Origin: Cupriavidus pauculus
Lineage (GTDB): Bacteria; Pseudomonadota; Gammaproteobacteria; Burkholderiales; Burkholderiaceae
Assembly (NCBI RefSeq): GCF_008801835.1
Contig: NZ_VZOW01000002.1
Span: 310,001 to 374,000, forward strand
Reading direction: 5' to 3'
Length of the DNA: 64,000 nucleotides
Position 1 is the first letter of the stretch. Every line of letters begins with the position of its first letter. Under the pieces are notes generated by a model. The model saw nothing but the letters and a program-made list of their open reading frames with translations, had not been told where the DNA came from and searched no databases. This document shows positions 7,826 to 17,859 of the stretch, in pieces. The translations under genes were made by a program, and so were the position numbers.

Positions 7826-10800
7826 TCAGCTGTCGCCCAGCATCTGCGCGACCGATCCGGCTGCCATGGCGGCCTTTTCGCCGATCAGTTGCTGCAGCGT
7901 GCGCAGCAATTCGTCCTCGTTGAATGGCTTGCCCAGATAGACGTTCACGCCGATCTCGGCCGCATAGCGGCGGTGTTTTTCGGCGGTGCGCGACGTGATC
8001 ATGACCAGCGGCATATGGCTGGTGCGCGAATCGGCACGCACGTTGCGGGTCAGGTCGAAGCCGTCCATGTTCGGCATCTCGATGTCGACCAGCATCGCGT
8101 CCGGCATCACTTCCTGCAGCTGCCGCAGCGCATCCACGCCATCGCGCGCCAGCACCACCTGATAGCCGGCGCGTGTCAGCAACCGCTGGCTGGCCTTGCG
8201 CACGGTCAGCGAATCGTCCACCACCATCACGGTCGGCTGCGTCACTAGGCCGGCCACCGGCATTGTCGCGCCGGCGCCCACGAACTCCGCCACGGCGCCC
8301 ATCTGCTGCGGCGCGGGCAACGCCGGCATGGCCGGCGCCGCTTCGCCGCGCTCGCGAATCCAGCGCTGCGCCAGCACCACCGGGTTGTAGATCAGCACGA
8401 TCTCGCCGTCGCCGAGCGTCGTGGCGCCAGCGATGCCTTCCAGGCGCGCCAGATGCGGGCCGATGTGCTTGACCACCACTTCGCGGTTGCCGATCACGTC
8501 GTCGACGTGCACGGCCACGCGCTCCGCACCCGAGCGCACCACCACCACCGGCGAATACTTGCGGCCCGACGCCATCGCCGAGGTTTCCTCGAGCAGCGCG
8601 CCAAAATAGAAGAACGGCACTTCGATGCCGCCGGCCATGAACCGGCGCGCGTTGTACGCATCGAGCAGCGGCTTCTCGCGCAGTTGGTGAACCTGATCGA
8701 TCATGCCGCTTGGCATCGCGTAGAGGCGCCCGCCCAGCGATACCAGCAGCACCTGCGTAATAGCGGTGGTCAGCGGCAGATGCACCGTAAAGCTCGTGCC
8801 GCGGCCGGGCTCGGTCGACAACGTGATGCGGCCGCCCAGCGCCACGGTTTCGGATCGCACCACATCCATGCCCACGCCACGGCCAGCCAGTTCGGACACC
8901 GAGTCGGCCGTCGAAAAACCGGGCGCGAAGATCATCTCGGTCAGGCGGGCGTCGCTGGCGTCTTCATCGGCCGTCAGCAACTGGCGGGCGATCGCACGTT
9001 GGCGGATACGGGTCAGGTCAAGTCCACCGCCGTCGTCAAAGAACGTCAGCACGACTTCGTTGCCTTCCTGCTGCACTTCCAGCGTCAACGCACCGGTGGC
9101 CGACTTGCCGGCCGCGCGGCGCACCTCAGCCGGCTCGATGCCATGCACCACCGCATTGCGGATCAGATGCTCGATCGGGCCGGCCATGCGGTCCAGCACC
9201 GAGCGATCGATTTCCACGGTGCCGCCCTTGATCAGTAGCCGCACTTCCTTGCCGGTCTCGGTGGCGGCCTGGCGCGCCACGCGGTACAGGCGTTCGGCCA
9301 GCGCGTCGAACTGCACCATGCGCGCCTGCATCAGCCCGCGCTGCAGCCCGCGCGTCAGCCGCGCCTGCGCGGCCAGGTCGCCCGAGGCGCGGTCGAAGCC
9401 GCGCTGCAGGTTCTGCTCTACGGTCGCCACGTCGTTGACCGACTCGGCCATCATCCGCGTCAGTTCCTGGAAGCGCGTGAAACGGTCGAATTCCAGCGGA
9501 TCGAATTCCTGATTCTGCTGCGCGTCGGCGATCCGCGACGCCATCTGCGTTTCCGCCTGGATCTCGATTTCGCGCAGTTGCATGCGCAAGCGCGCGACGT
9601 TGTCGTTCAGTTCGCCCAGATAGCTGCGCAGCGCCACCAGTTCGCTGTCCAGACGCGCGCGCGTGGCGCCCACTTCGCCGGCATCGTTGATCAGCGTATC
9701 GAGCGTGCGGGCCTGCACGCGGACCAGCGCGCGCTGGCGCTCCGCATCGGTCGGCAGGGCCATCGGCGCGACCGGGGCCGCGACGAGCGGAGCGGCGGGC
9801 GCCGCCGGCTGCGTCGACGACGGCACCAGCGCGTTTTCCTGCGGCGCCGGCGACCCCGCCACCAGTCCGTTGATCACGTCGGCGTCGTCCACCGGCAGCA
9901 GGCGGCCGTTCTGCAGCGCGTCGACATGCGCGAGGATGCGGTCGTACCAGGCGTAGAGCTTGCCGAACAGATCGGGCGACACACGTTGTCCGCGCACGCT
10001 GGCGTCCAGCAGCGTTTCCATTTCGTGCGCCGCCTGCCCCAGTGCCATTGCACCGGCCATGCGTGCGCTGCCCTTGAGCGTATGCAGGCCGCGCAGGATC
10101 AGGCCGCCATGCTGCGCGTCTTCGGGCGCGGCTTCCCACGTGCGCAGCATCTTGCCCAGTTCGGGCAGCGTGCCCTGCGCTTCCTCAAGGAAGATCTCGA
10201 CCAGCGCCGCATCGAGTTGCGACACATCGGTGGACGAGTCCTCCTGCGACAACGTATCGGGCGCATCCAGCGAATCGCGCGAATCGGCCGACACATGGGC
10301 CACGGCCACCGTGTCGTGGCGCGCGGCGGGCATCGGAATCACCACGGCGTCGTGCAGCGCCGTCACTGGCGTCAGCGGCGATGTGGGCGATGACAGAGTC
10401 GACGCCGACACCGGCGGCAGCGAGGTGATCGGCGTCAGCTTCACGGGCGGCAGCGCCGCCTGCGACGCGTGGGCGTCCGCATCGATCTCGGGCAATGGCG
10501 CGTGCTGGCCGAACAATTGCGACACCGATCCTTCCTGACCGGCCGATTGCTCCGCGGGCACCGCCGCGCGAGGTCGCACCAGCGCGCGCTCGCCGAAATC
10601 GTTGAGATCGCGGCAGATCGCGCGGTCGGCCTCGGGCCAGATGCCGGCGGCAAACTGGTGCAGCATCGCGCGCAGGCGGTCGACAGCCTGCTCCAGCAAG
10701 CGGAAATCGCCCGGATGCATGACCACCGGATGGCGGCCCAGTAGCAACAGCAAGTGTTCCAGCGCCTCGGCGATCTCGCGCACCGGCTCCAGGCCAACGG

Positions 10801-13800
10801 TCGACGCGCTGCCCTGCAGCGTATGCGCGACGCGCAGCGCCAGCTCGCTCGGGCACGGATGGTTTTCGTGCTTCCACTCGGACAGATCGGTGGCGAACTG
10901 CCGCAGCAGATCGTCCGCCTCCTGCAAGTAGACGTTGTAGAGCGCCAGCCCGATCCGGACCGGGCCGATCACCTTGAAATTGTCGTCGTCGCTGCCCAGG
11001 CCGCCGGCAAAGCGGAACGGCAGCACGTTGCTGTCGTCGCCATCCGCCGCTTGCGATGCGGGCGGCGTCAACGTTGCGTCGCTTGGAGGCACGTCGATGG
11101 CAAACGCATCGGCGCCAGAGCCGGCCACGTCAGTTGTGCGGGCGATGTCGGCGATATCGGCCTGCGCTTGCGCGGCAAAGCTTTCAGACGTATCGACCGC
11201 CATGACGTCCGCCGCCTGCGGCGCGTCGGCCGCCACGGACGCGGCGGCATCGGCCAGCAGGGCGTCCAGCGAGTCGAGCGGCAGCGCCGCAGACCCCGAC
11301 AACGACGTCGCGCCGGGCTCGCGCACGCGCTGTGCGGCATCGACCAGCGGCGCGATCTCGCGCAGCGTCGACGGATCGTCGCGCAACGCCAGCGCCCATT
11401 CGTGCAACAGATCGTGCGCCTGCTGCAGCAACGCGAGGAGTTCGGGCTGCGGCTCGCGCGTTTCGGCGATCCACAGGTTCATCACCTGCTCGACGGACCA
11501 CGCGGCTTCGCCGTAGCGGTTCAGGCCGACCATGCGGCTCGAGCCTTTCAACGTGTGGAACGCGCGGCGCACGCGGATCAGGACATCGGCATCGCGCAGC
11601 GCATTGATGCCTGCTCGGATGTCGGTGGCGATATTGCCGAGCACTTCTTCCGCCTCGGACAGAAAGATCTCGAGCAGTTCGGCGTCGATGGCGGCGGCGT
11701 CGACCGGCATCGGCGCAGCAGCAGAAATCGCCGGCGGTGCGGCAGCCGATAGTGGATCGGCCAGCGCCACCACCATGCGCTCTGCGGCGGAATCGCTGCC
11801 AGCCAGCCACGCGTGCAACTGCGTGGTGGCTTCCCGGACCTGGCGGCGCAGCGCGGCATCGTCGTCGATCGCCGCCTGGTCGGACAAGGCCTGCAGTGCG
11901 GCGCGCAGCCGCTGGATCTCGGGCGAGTCCGCCGCGGCGGCCACCCGGATCGCGTCCATCGCGGCAGTGCGCGCCGCGGCCAGCGCCCCTTGCGGCAGGC
12001 CCGCCGGGCCCGGCGCGTGCGCGGCCAGCGGGTCTTCGTCTGCGGCATTGGGCTGCTTGCGGCCGAATTCCAGCAGATCGGCAAACGCATGCACGGCACC
12101 GAGTTCTGCCGCGATATCGGACAGTTGCTCGACGCGCGCCACATCGTCCACGGTCTCGCGCAGAACGCCCAGGCGTTGCAGCACGGAGCGCACCGCGGCC
12201 AGCGCCGCATCGGTATCGGGCTCGATGCCAGCGGGCATCGCCGCGCTGCCGTGGATCCGCTCGATGCTGGCCAGCAGCGCGTCAAACGCCTGCGCGGCGT
12301 CGTCCAGCGCGTGCGCGGCGTCGGCCCGCGCCGTGTTGCGATCGTAAGTATCGAGCCACGATTCGCCGCTATCGAGTTGCGCGCGCACCTGCGCCACGGC
12401 CTCGGTGCGCTGCGCCTGGGCGCCGGCGGCATCGACCATTGCGCACAGCCAGTCTGGCGCCACCGCATCGGCATCGGCCAGGCAAACAGCCAGGGCATCG
12501 CAGCGTTGCGCAAATTCGGCCGCCGAAGCGTGTCCTGACTTGCCATGCACGCGCCACGGCATCGCCAGCACGCGGGCAAGGAACAGTGCCACGCCACCCC
12601 GGCCCAGCGCATCGTGCATGGGGCGTTGGCCGGCATACGCCGCGGCGGCGGTCAGACATTGCTGCAAGGCGGGCTGCGCCAGCGGCATGGCGGCCTCGGC
12701 CAGCGATGCCAGCGCCAATTCCCATCCCGCCTGGTCGTCGCCGGCCGCGCGTTCGATCGCGGCAGCGGCGTTTTGCAGATTGCGCGTGTCGATCGGATCG
12801 AGCCAGCCGTAAAAACGCTTGCGATAGTCGGCGCGCGCCACGATGTGCGCGGGATCGACGCGGAACGCGCGCAGACTGCGCGCGATATCGGCACGCAGCA
12901 CCTGCACCGCGGCCTGCTGCGCTGGCGGCGTGGTGTCCTCGGGGCCGTCCGGCGTCAGCCCCGTGCTGACCAGAAAGAAGACCGCATCGTTGAGCAGCGC
13001 CTGCGGCACGCGCACCTGTCCCTGCAGGTACTGGCGCACCAGCAGATGCGCGCGCGCGGCGAAGCGCTTGGCCAGCAGGTCGGATGGCAGCAGACCCTGG
13101 GCGAGCGCCCGGAACACCAGCGCCAGCGCATGCCAGATGCCGCGATCGGGATTGTCGGTGGTGCGGCGCGCGTCCTGTTCGTGGTTGCGCACTTCGTCCA
13201 GCGCCGCCTGCAGCGGCAGCCACGCCTCGCGCAGCAACGATGCGTCGGTACACGGCGTAGGCAGCCGCAACGCCTTCAGCAGCGCCGCCTCGAAGCGCAG
13301 CCGTGCGCGCGTGACCGCCGACGTGGAGCGCGTAGGCAGCACGATGCCCGGCAGCATCTGCAGCTCCTCGATCCACAGGTCGGCCGGATGCACGCGCTCT
13401 TCCTTCATCAGCGCCAGCACGTCGGCATAGGGCTGGAACAGGCGCAGCGGATCTTCGGCGTCGCCGGCCATCAGATCGTCGACATACTCGGCAAGCGCCT
13501 GCACGCCGCCACGGAACACGGCGAGCGCCTGCGCGTCGGCGGCTACCGATCCCGCATCGATCGCTTCGAGCAGACGTCGCAAACCCTGGCAATAGGCGTC
13601 CACGCCGCGCAGGCCGACGATATGCACCGCGCCGGCGGCCTGGTGCAACTGCTGGCCCGCCAGGCGCAGCGCCGTGGTATCGCGCGCGCCCAGCGCCTCG
13701 GGCGTCTGGCGGATTTCATCGACATAGTGGCCGAGTTCGGCCGCGGCGTCGTCCAGCGCGGCGCGCAGGCTTGGCGCCAGCCACGCCAATACGGAAAGAT

Positions 13801-13927
13801 CGCGCTGCGGCGCGGCCGGAATGTCAGGGGTTGCGGTCGTGGCCATCGGCGCCGGCTCTGGCGAGGCTTGGGGTTGCTGCGCGGCCGGGTCGGCCACGTC
13901 GCTCAAAACAGTGGAATTCAAGGACAT
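7826..13927 (-). CDS. chpA: ChpA/PilL: hybrid CheA-type histidine kinase of the twitching chemosensory system
   Basis: A very large protein, 2033 residues from the ATG at 13927. The N-terminal ~700 residues are helical and Ala/Asp-rich, like the N-part of PilL/ChpA. Three histidine phosphotransfer domains follow, with HTLKGSSRMVGL near 794, HTLQGSASTVGL near 1037 and HTLKGSARMAGA near 1286. After these come the dimerisation and ATPase core (NAVVHGIEP near 1592, FFDDGGGLD, FSTADSVSELAGRGVGMD), a CheW-like domain, and a C-terminal receiver whose phospho-acceptor Asp is in MLVDIEMPNMDG near 1947. It receives signals from PilJ through PilI and phosphorylates PilG and PilH, controlling type IV pilus extension and retraction. 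It is the last gene of the cluster; no cheR or cheB homologue is next to it. Confidence 0.95.
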   Translation of the reverse strand: MSLNSTVLSDVADPAAQQPQASPEPAPMATTATPDIPAAPQRDLSVLAWLAPSLRAALDDAAAELGHYVDEIRQTPEALGARDTTALRLAGQQLHQAAGAVHIVGLRGVDAYCQGLRRLLEAIDAGSVAADAQALAVFRGGVQALAEYVDDLMAGDAEDPLRLFQPYADVLALMKEERVHPADLWIEELQMLPGIVLPTRSTSAVTRARLRFEAALLKALRLPTPCTDASLLREAWLPLQAALDEVRNHEQDARRTTDNPDRGIWHALALVFRALAQGLLPSDLLAKRFAARAHLLVRQYLQGQVRVPQALLNDAVFFLVSTGLTPDGPEDTTPPAQQAAVQVLRADIARSLRAFRVDPAHIVARADYRKRFYGWLDPIDTRNLQNAAAAIERAAGDDQAGWELALASLAEAAMPLAQPALQQCLTAAAAYAGQRPMHDALGRGGVALFLARVLAMPWRVHGKSGHASAAEFAQRCDALAVCLADADAVAPDWLCAMVDAAGAQAQRTEAVAQVRAQLDSGESWLDTYDRNTARADAAHALDDAAQAFDALLASIERIHGSAAMPAGIEPDTDAALAAVRSVLQRLGVLRETVDDVARVEQLSDIAAELGAVHAFADLLEFGRKQPNAADEDPLAAHAPGPAGLPQGALAAARTAAMDAIRVAAAADSPEIQRLRAALQALSDQAAIDDDAALRRQVREATTQLHAWLAGSDSAAERMVVALADPLSAAAPPAISAAAPMPVDAAAIDAELLEIFLSEAEEVLGNIATDIRAGINALRDADVLIRVRRAFHTLKGSSRMVGLNRYGEAAWSVEQVMNLWIAETREPQPELLALLQQAHDLLHEWALALRDDPSTLREIAPLVDAAQRVREPGATSLSGSAALPLDSLDALLADAAASVAADAPQAADVMAVDTSESFAAQAQADIADIARTTDVAGSGADAFAIDVPPSDATLTPPASQAADGDDSNVLPFRFAGGLGSDDDNFKVIGPVRIGLALYNVYLQEADDLLRQFATDLSEWKHENHPCPSELALRVAHTLQGSASTVGLEPVREIAEALEHLLLLLGRHPVVMHPGDFRLLEQAVDRLRAMLHQFAAGIWPEADRAICRDLNDFGERALVRPRAAVPAEQSAGQEGSVSQLFGQHAPLPEIDADAHASQAALPPVKLTPITSLPPVSASTLSSPTSPLTPVTALHDAVVIPMPAARHDTVAVAHVSADSRDSLDAPDTLSQEDSSTDVSQLDAALVEIFLEEAQGTLPELGKMLRTWEAAPEDAQHGGLILRGLHTLKGSARMAGAMALGQAAHEMETLLDASVRGQRVSPDLFGKLYAWYDRILAHVDALQNGRLLPVDDADVINGLVAGSPAPQENALVPSSTQPAAPAAPLVAAPVAPMALPTDAERQRALVRVQARTLDTLINDAGEVGATRARLDSELVALRSYLGELNDNVARLRMQLREIEIQAETQMASRIADAQQNQEFDPLEFDRFTRFQELTRMMAESVNDVATVEQNLQRGFDRASGDLAAQARLTRGLQRGLMQARMVQFDALAERLYRVARQAATETGKEVRLLIKGGTVEIDRSVLDRMAGPIEHLIRNAVVHGIEPAEVRRAAGKSATGALTLEVQQEGNEVVLTFFDDGGGLDLTRIRQRAIARQLLTADEDASDARLTEMIFAPGFSTADSVSELAGRGVGMDVVRSETVALGGRITLSTEPGRGTSFTVHLPLTTAITQVLLVSLGGRLYAMPSGMIDQVHQLREKPLLDAYNARRFMAGGIEVPFFYFGALLEETSAMASGRKYSPVVVVRSGAERVAVHVDDVIGNREVVVKHIGPHLARLEGIAGATTLGDGEIVLIYNPVVLAQRWIRERGEAAPAMPALPAPQQMGAVAEFVGAGATMPVAGLVTQPTVMVVDDSLTVRKASQRLLTRAGYQVVLARDGVDALRQLQEVMPDAMLVDIEMPNMDGFDLTRNVRADSRTSHMPLVMITSRTAEKHRRYAAEIGVNVYLGKPFNEDELLRTLQQLIGEKAAMAAGSVAQMLGDS

Positions 13928-13963
13928 GACCAGTTCCGGTGCGCCCGTCAAATGAAGCGGGCG

Positions 13964-16159
13964 TCAGGCGATCTTGAATCGCGATACCGAGTTGCGCAGT
14001 TCTTCGGTCAGTGCCGTCAGCTGCCGCACCGACTGTGCAGTCTGGCGCGTGCCGGCCGTGGTCTGCGCCGTCACTTGCAGGATGCCTTCGATGTGGTGCG
14101 CCACGTTGGTGGCCAGGCTTGCCTCATGCGACGTGGTTTGCGAAATCTGCTCGATCAGTTCGGCCAGCTGGCGCGACACGCGGCCGATTTCCAGCAGCGC
14201 AGCGCCTGCGTTATCGGACAGCCGCGCGCCTTCCACCACGCCCTGGGTGCTCTGCTCCATGGCATGCACGGCGTCCTGCGTGTCGGTCTGAATCGTGCGG
14301 ATCAGCGCACCAATCTGCTTGGTCGCCTCGCCCGAGCGTTCGGCCAGGCGCTGCACTTCCTCGGCCACCACCGAGAAGCCGCGCCCCGCTTCGCCTGCGG
14401 ATGCGGCCTGGATGGCAGCATTCAGCGCCAGCACGTTGGTCTGTTCGGTAATGTCCGAGATCAGTTCGACAATTTCACCGATCTCCTGCGACGATTCGCC
14501 AAGCCGCTTGATCCGCTTCGAGGTCTCCTGGATCTGGTCGCGAATGCCGTTCATGCCGGTGATGGCGTTCTGCACGGCCTGCTGGCCCTGCTCCGCCGCC
14601 GCCAGCGACGCGCGCGCCACGTTGGCCGATTCGGCTGCGCCGCGCGACACCTGCGTGATGCGATCGGCCATCTCCACCACCGATTCGCCGGTCTGGCGAA
14701 TCTGACGCGACTGCTCTTCCGTGGTGGCCGCCAGTTGCACCGAGGTGTCCTGCACCTGCGCCGATGCGTGCTGCACTTCCCCAGCGGTCTGCTGCACCCG
14801 GCCGACCAGTTCCTTCAGTTCTTCCACGGTGTAGTTCACCGAGTCGGCGATGGCGCCGGTAATGTCCTCGGTCACCGTGGCCTGGCGCGTCAGGTCGCCG
14901 TCGGCGATGTCCTGCAGCTCGTTCATCAACTGCAGAATGGCCTTCTGCGTGGCATCGTTGTTGCGCTTTTCATCGAGACGGCGCGCTTCGGCTTCGCGTT
15001 CGCGCGCTTCGGCTTCCAGCGCACGCACGCGCGAATCGCGCAGGTACAGCGCGGCCAGCCCGGCCAGGCACAACAGCGTTGCGATGGCGGACAGCACCAT
15101 CGCGCCCAGCGTCCACGGCCGCAGGCGCGCGCCTTCGGCGTAGGCGGACTGCAGTTGCGACAGTTCGCCGCGCAGCGCTTCGTTGTCGTTGAAGATCTGC
15201 TGCTGCGCCCGCTTGGCGGCAATCAGACCTGGCAGATTCTGCAGAATCGTCTGCGTGGTTTTCTGCACCGCTTCGAAACGCTGCGACAACTGCTGCAGAT
15301 AGCTGCGTGTTTCGGCGTCGTTGGCCGGCGACAGACGCAGCGCCTCGGATCCGTTCATCAGGCCGTCGAGCGTTTCGCGGAAGGTGTTGGTGTCCTTGCC
15401 CAGCAGGAACGCCGTTTCCGGGTTCACGCCTTCGCCGGAAAGGAATTCGTTGAGGTTCTTGCCCAGCCGCTGCGTCAGCATCACCAACTGCGCGGATGCC
15501 GCCACTTCACGCGTGTTGGCGCCGGCCTGCAGCTTGATCGCGGCCACCTGTTCGGCGGCTTCGAGCAGTTCGGGGTTCGAGGCGTTGAAGATCTGCAGCG
15601 TCTGGCCGATGGTGGTCAGGATGGGCTGCTGGGCCAGCACGTCGGCCGCACTCTTTTCGGATCGCTTCCACGAGGTAAAGGCCTTTTCCAGCAGCGGCTC
15701 GGCGGCGCCGGTGGTGGCGCGCACATGCTTTTCGTCGCTACCGTTCTGCAGCGCCAGCAAGTCGGCCGTCAGCTGTTCCTTCGATTGCCGCAGCTGCGTG
15801 AATGCCTGCGCGTTGCCGAGCAACGCCACCGGCACGGCCTTGCCCAGACGCTGCGAGTGCATCAGCATGTCGCCCGCGATTTCGATCTGCGCCGCGCCGT
15901 TGGTAGCCTGCCGGTTATCGAGATAGACCGATGCCAGCAGTGCCAGCAGCGACACCACCACGCCGACCGTCAGCGCCCGCTGCTGGGACGAAAACGGCAT
16001 GCGCGACAGCCAGCCCGTCATCAGTTCGACCGGGCTGCGGCCCAGGCCACCCTGCCCCGCGTCCCCCTTGGCGAACATCGATGCGCGCGGCGCGGCGGCT
16101 TGTGCTGCGACGCCGGCGGCAGCCGTGCGGCGACCGAGGCTGATCTTCTTGATTCCCAT
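13964..16159 (-). CDS. pilJ: PilJ methyl-accepting chemotaxis protein for twitching
   Basis: A 731-residue inner-membrane receptor. The ATG at 16159 (MGIKKISLGRR) is preceded by AGAGGGTTGCC. The first membrane helix (ALTVGVVVSLLALLASVYL) is near residue 65 and the second (LGAMVLSAIATLLCLAGLAAL) near 353. Between them lie two type-IV-pili sensing repeats with MLMHSQRLGK and LVMLTQRLGK. The cytoplasmic part ends in the MCP hairpin NVLALNAAIQAASAGEAGRG near 585. It senses surface or pilus signals and drives ChpA. The gene is 36 bases from chpA and 52 bases from pilI, all on the minus strand in one operon. A longer in-frame upstream extension runs into pilI and lacks a sensible start. Confidence 0.95.
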   Translation of the reverse strand: MGIKKISLGRRTAAAGVAAQAAAPRASMFAKGDAGQGGLGRSPVELMTGWLSRMPFSSQQRALTVGVVVSLLALLASVYLDNRQATNGAAQIEIAGDMLMHSQRLGKAVPVALLGNAQAFTQLRQSKEQLTADLLALQNGSDEKHVRATTGAAEPLLEKAFTSWKRSEKSAADVLAQQPILTTIGQTLQIFNASNPELLEAAEQVAAIKLQAGANTREVAASAQLVMLTQRLGKNLNEFLSGEGVNPETAFLLGKDTNTFRETLDGLMNGSEALRLSPANDAETRSYLQQLSQRFEAVQKTTQTILQNLPGLIAAKRAQQQIFNDNEALRGELSQLQSAYAEGARLRPWTLGAMVLSAIATLLCLAGLAALYLRDSRVRALEAEAREREAEARRLDEKRNNDATQKAILQLMNELQDIADGDLTRQATVTEDITGAIADSVNYTVEELKELVGRVQQTAGEVQHASAQVQDTSVQLAATTEEQSRQIRQTGESVVEMADRITQVSRGAAESANVARASLAAAEQGQQAVQNAITGMNGIRDQIQETSKRIKRLGESSQEIGEIVELISDITEQTNVLALNAAIQAASAGEAGRGFSVVAEEVQRLAERSGEATKQIGALIRTIQTDTQDAVHAMEQSTQGVVEGARLSDNAGAALLEIGRVSRQLAELIEQISQTTSHEASLATNVAHHIEGILQVTAQTTAGTRQTAQSVRQLTALTEELRNSVSRFKIA

Positions 16160-16211
16160 GGCAACCCTCTGTTTTGTTCGTGCTTTGTTTGTTCTTCGTT
16201 GGCTTTTCTGC

Positions 16212-16757
16212 TCAGGCCACGCTGCGGCCGGCCTGCAGGAATGCCGGCGCATCGAGCAGCCGCTGGATGTCCAGCACCCGCCAGTCGCGCCCCTCACGAT
16301 CGGCGAACTGCGCGCCGAGCCACTCGCCGGACTCCCCATCCGACGCCGCCGGCGCAAGATCCGCCGCGTGGCGCAGGCCCACCACGCGCGTGGCGATGAT
16401 GCCGCAGGCCCGTTCCACATGACGCGACAGCACGACGATCTTGCTGCCCGGCTGTACTGGCGTCGGTCCTTCGCCGCAGAACATGCCGAAATCGATCACG
16501 CCGAGCAGGTTGCCGCGCGCGTTGACGAGGCCGCGATACCACGGCTGCGTCAGCGGCACGCTGGCCGGCGTGCGCATTTCCAGCACCTCGCCGGTTTCCG
16601 TCAGCGGCAGCAGCCAGTTGCGCTGGCCCACCAGCACGCCCAGGTAGCTCTCGACCACCGGCAGGTTGCGCGCCTCGCGCAGGCGGCGGGCGAGCATGGC
16701 CTGGTAATCGTGCAGGCGGGTCTGGCGGGCTCGGAGGTCTTGGCGCGGCGCGTTCAT
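16212..16757 (-). CDS. pilI: PilI, CheW-like coupling protein
   Basis: A 181-residue cytoplasmic CheW-domain protein that ties the receptor PilJ to the kinase ChpA. The N-terminal 25 residues are basic and helical (RARQTRLHDYQAMLARRLREAR). The CheW fold then runs from about 40 to 175 with LLPLTETGEVLEM, WYRGLVNARGNLLGVIDFG and the C-terminal RDWRVLDIQRLL. It lies between pilH (202 bases upstream) and pilJ. The gap to pilH is long for an operon but no terminator is visible in it. Confidence 0.92.
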   Translation of the reverse strand: MNAPRQDLRARQTRLHDYQAMLARRLREARNLPVVESYLGVLVGQRNWLLPLTETGEVLEMRTPASVPLTQPWYRGLVNARGNLLGVIDFGMFCGEGPTPVQPGSKIVVLSRHVERACGIIATRVVGLRHAADLAPAASDGESGEWLGAQFADREGRDWRVLDIQRLLDAPAFLQAGRSVA

Positions 16758-16959
16758 GATGGGTTAGCAGATCCAGGAATTAAGCCGGAGACAGGCGCGC
16801 GGCGCGGCCGAAGCGAGATCGAATCGGACCGGGCCGCATCGAGACCGCATCGAGCCTGGAACATGGCCGGAACGACGCGAACCCGGGCCCGGATCGGCCA
16901 GCCCGCGCCGCGGTTCATGGCTGTCATCAATGGACATCGAACAGCCACGATTGCCGCGC
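16758..16959. other. pilH-pilI spacer, nothing identified
   Basis: 202 bases between the pilH stop and the pilI start on the minus strand. I see no open frame with a ribosome site, no hairpin with a T-run and no clear promoter. It may be a translational spacer or hold an internal promoter too weak to see. Confidence 0.3.
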
Positions 16960-17328
16960 TCAGTGCGCCAGCGCGGCAATCTTCGACAGCAGTTCGTCGC
17001 TGTCCACCGGTTTGACGATGTAATCCGATGCGCCCTGGCGCATGCCCCAGATGCGGTCGGTTTCCAGGCCCTTGCTGGTGCACATGATCACCGGGATGTC
17101 CTTGAAGCGGTCGTCGCGCTTGATCGCGCGCGTGGCCTGGTAGCCGTTCTGGCCCGGCATCACCACATCCATCAGGATCAGGTCGAAGGCGTCGGCCTCG
17201 AGGCGCGCCATGGCCTGTTCGCTATTGCCGGCCACGGAGACCTTGAAACCCTTCTTGCCGAGCAGGTCGGACATGAACAGGGCTTCGGTGGGCGAATCGT
17301 CGACGATAAGGATTTTGCTGATGGTCAT
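16960..17328 (-). CDS. pilH: PilH, CheY-like response regulator
   Basis: A 122-residue single-domain receiver starting MTISKILIVDDSPTE. AGGAATGAAACA precedes this ATG; an in-frame extension 10 codons upstream is less likely. Acidic pair DD near residues 10-11, phospho-acceptor Asp in LILMDVVMPGQNGYQ near 54, Thr/Ser in VIMCTSKG and Lys in DYIVKPVDSDEL complete the active site. PilH works opposite PilG in the Pil-Chp system, favouring pilus retraction or acting as phosphate sink. It lies 33 bases after pilG. Confidence 0.93.
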   Translation of the reverse strand: MTISKILIVDDSPTEALFMSDLLGKKGFKVSVAGNSEQAMARLEADAFDLILMDVVMPGQNGYQATRAIKRDDRFKDIPVIMCTSKGLETDRIWGMRQGASDYIVKPVDSDELLSKIAALAH

Positions 17329-17361
17329 TGTTTCATTCCTGGATGCTTCGGGCGGCACGCA

Positions 17362-17859
17362 TCATGCCGCCACGGCCGCGCCCTCCTCCGGCACGCAGCC
17401 CGCCAGGCAGTGCTGGACGGCCTGCAGCAGGGCTTCGCGGGAGAACGGCTTGGCCAGATGATTGTGAGCGCCGACGAGCCGGCCGCGCGACCGGTCGAAC
17501 ACGCCGTCGCGGGACGACAGCATGATCACGGGGATCGCGTGGAAGCGCGGGCTTTTCTTGATCAGGGAGCAGGTCTGGTATCCGTCCAGCCGCGGCATGA
17601 GGATGTCGCAGAAGATGACGTCCGGGTGCAGGTCGCCAACCTTGGCCAGCGCCTCGAAGCCGTCCTCGGCCAACATGACCTGATAGCCCGCCTGCGTAAG
17701 GAAGATTTCCGCCGTGCGGCGGATGGTGCTGGAGTCGTCGATCACGAGCACCTTCGCGGCGGCCTCGCGGCTGGCCGCGGATGCTTCGCCGGCAACGGCA
17801 ATGCCGCCGGCGCCGACCCCATCGACTGACGTGTCCGATTCTGTTTGAGTGACCCGCAT
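17362..17859 (-). CDS. pilG: PilG, CheY-like response regulator
   Basis: A 165-residue protein from the ATG at 17859, preceded by GGGAACAAG. It has about 40 low-complexity residues, then a receiver domain with VLVIDDSSTIRRTAEIFL, phospho-acceptor Asp in VIFCDILMPRLDGYQ, Ser in VIMLSSRDG and Lys in HLAKPFSREAL. The insert VFDRSRGRLVGAHNH before the final Lys is characteristic of PilG and separates it from ordinary CheY. Phosphorylated PilG promotes pilus extension and cAMP signalling in Pseudomonas. It is the first gene of the pilGHIJ-chpA cluster; the N-terminal extension is longer than in most PilG and might be shorter if translation starts downstream. Confidence 0.93.
   Translation of the reverse strand: MRVTQTESDTSVDGVGAGGIAVAGEASAASREAAAKVLVIDDSSTIRRTAEIFLTQAGYQVMLAEDGFEALAKVGDLHPDVIFCDILMPRLDGYQTCSLIKKSPRFHAIPVIMLSSRDGVFDRSRGRLVGAHNHLAKPFSREALLQAVQHCLAGCVPEEGAAVAA

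Noticed and set aside
8453..9238. Further long plus-strand open frames over chpA
   Set aside because: Shadows of the third-base GC bias in chpA; no protein family and no start signals.
12545..16399. A 1284-codon plus-strand open frame across chpA and pilJ
   Set aside because: It is antisense to two well-supported genes, is rich in Arg, His and Gln as expected from reversed GC-rich codons, and has no recognisable domain or ribosome site.
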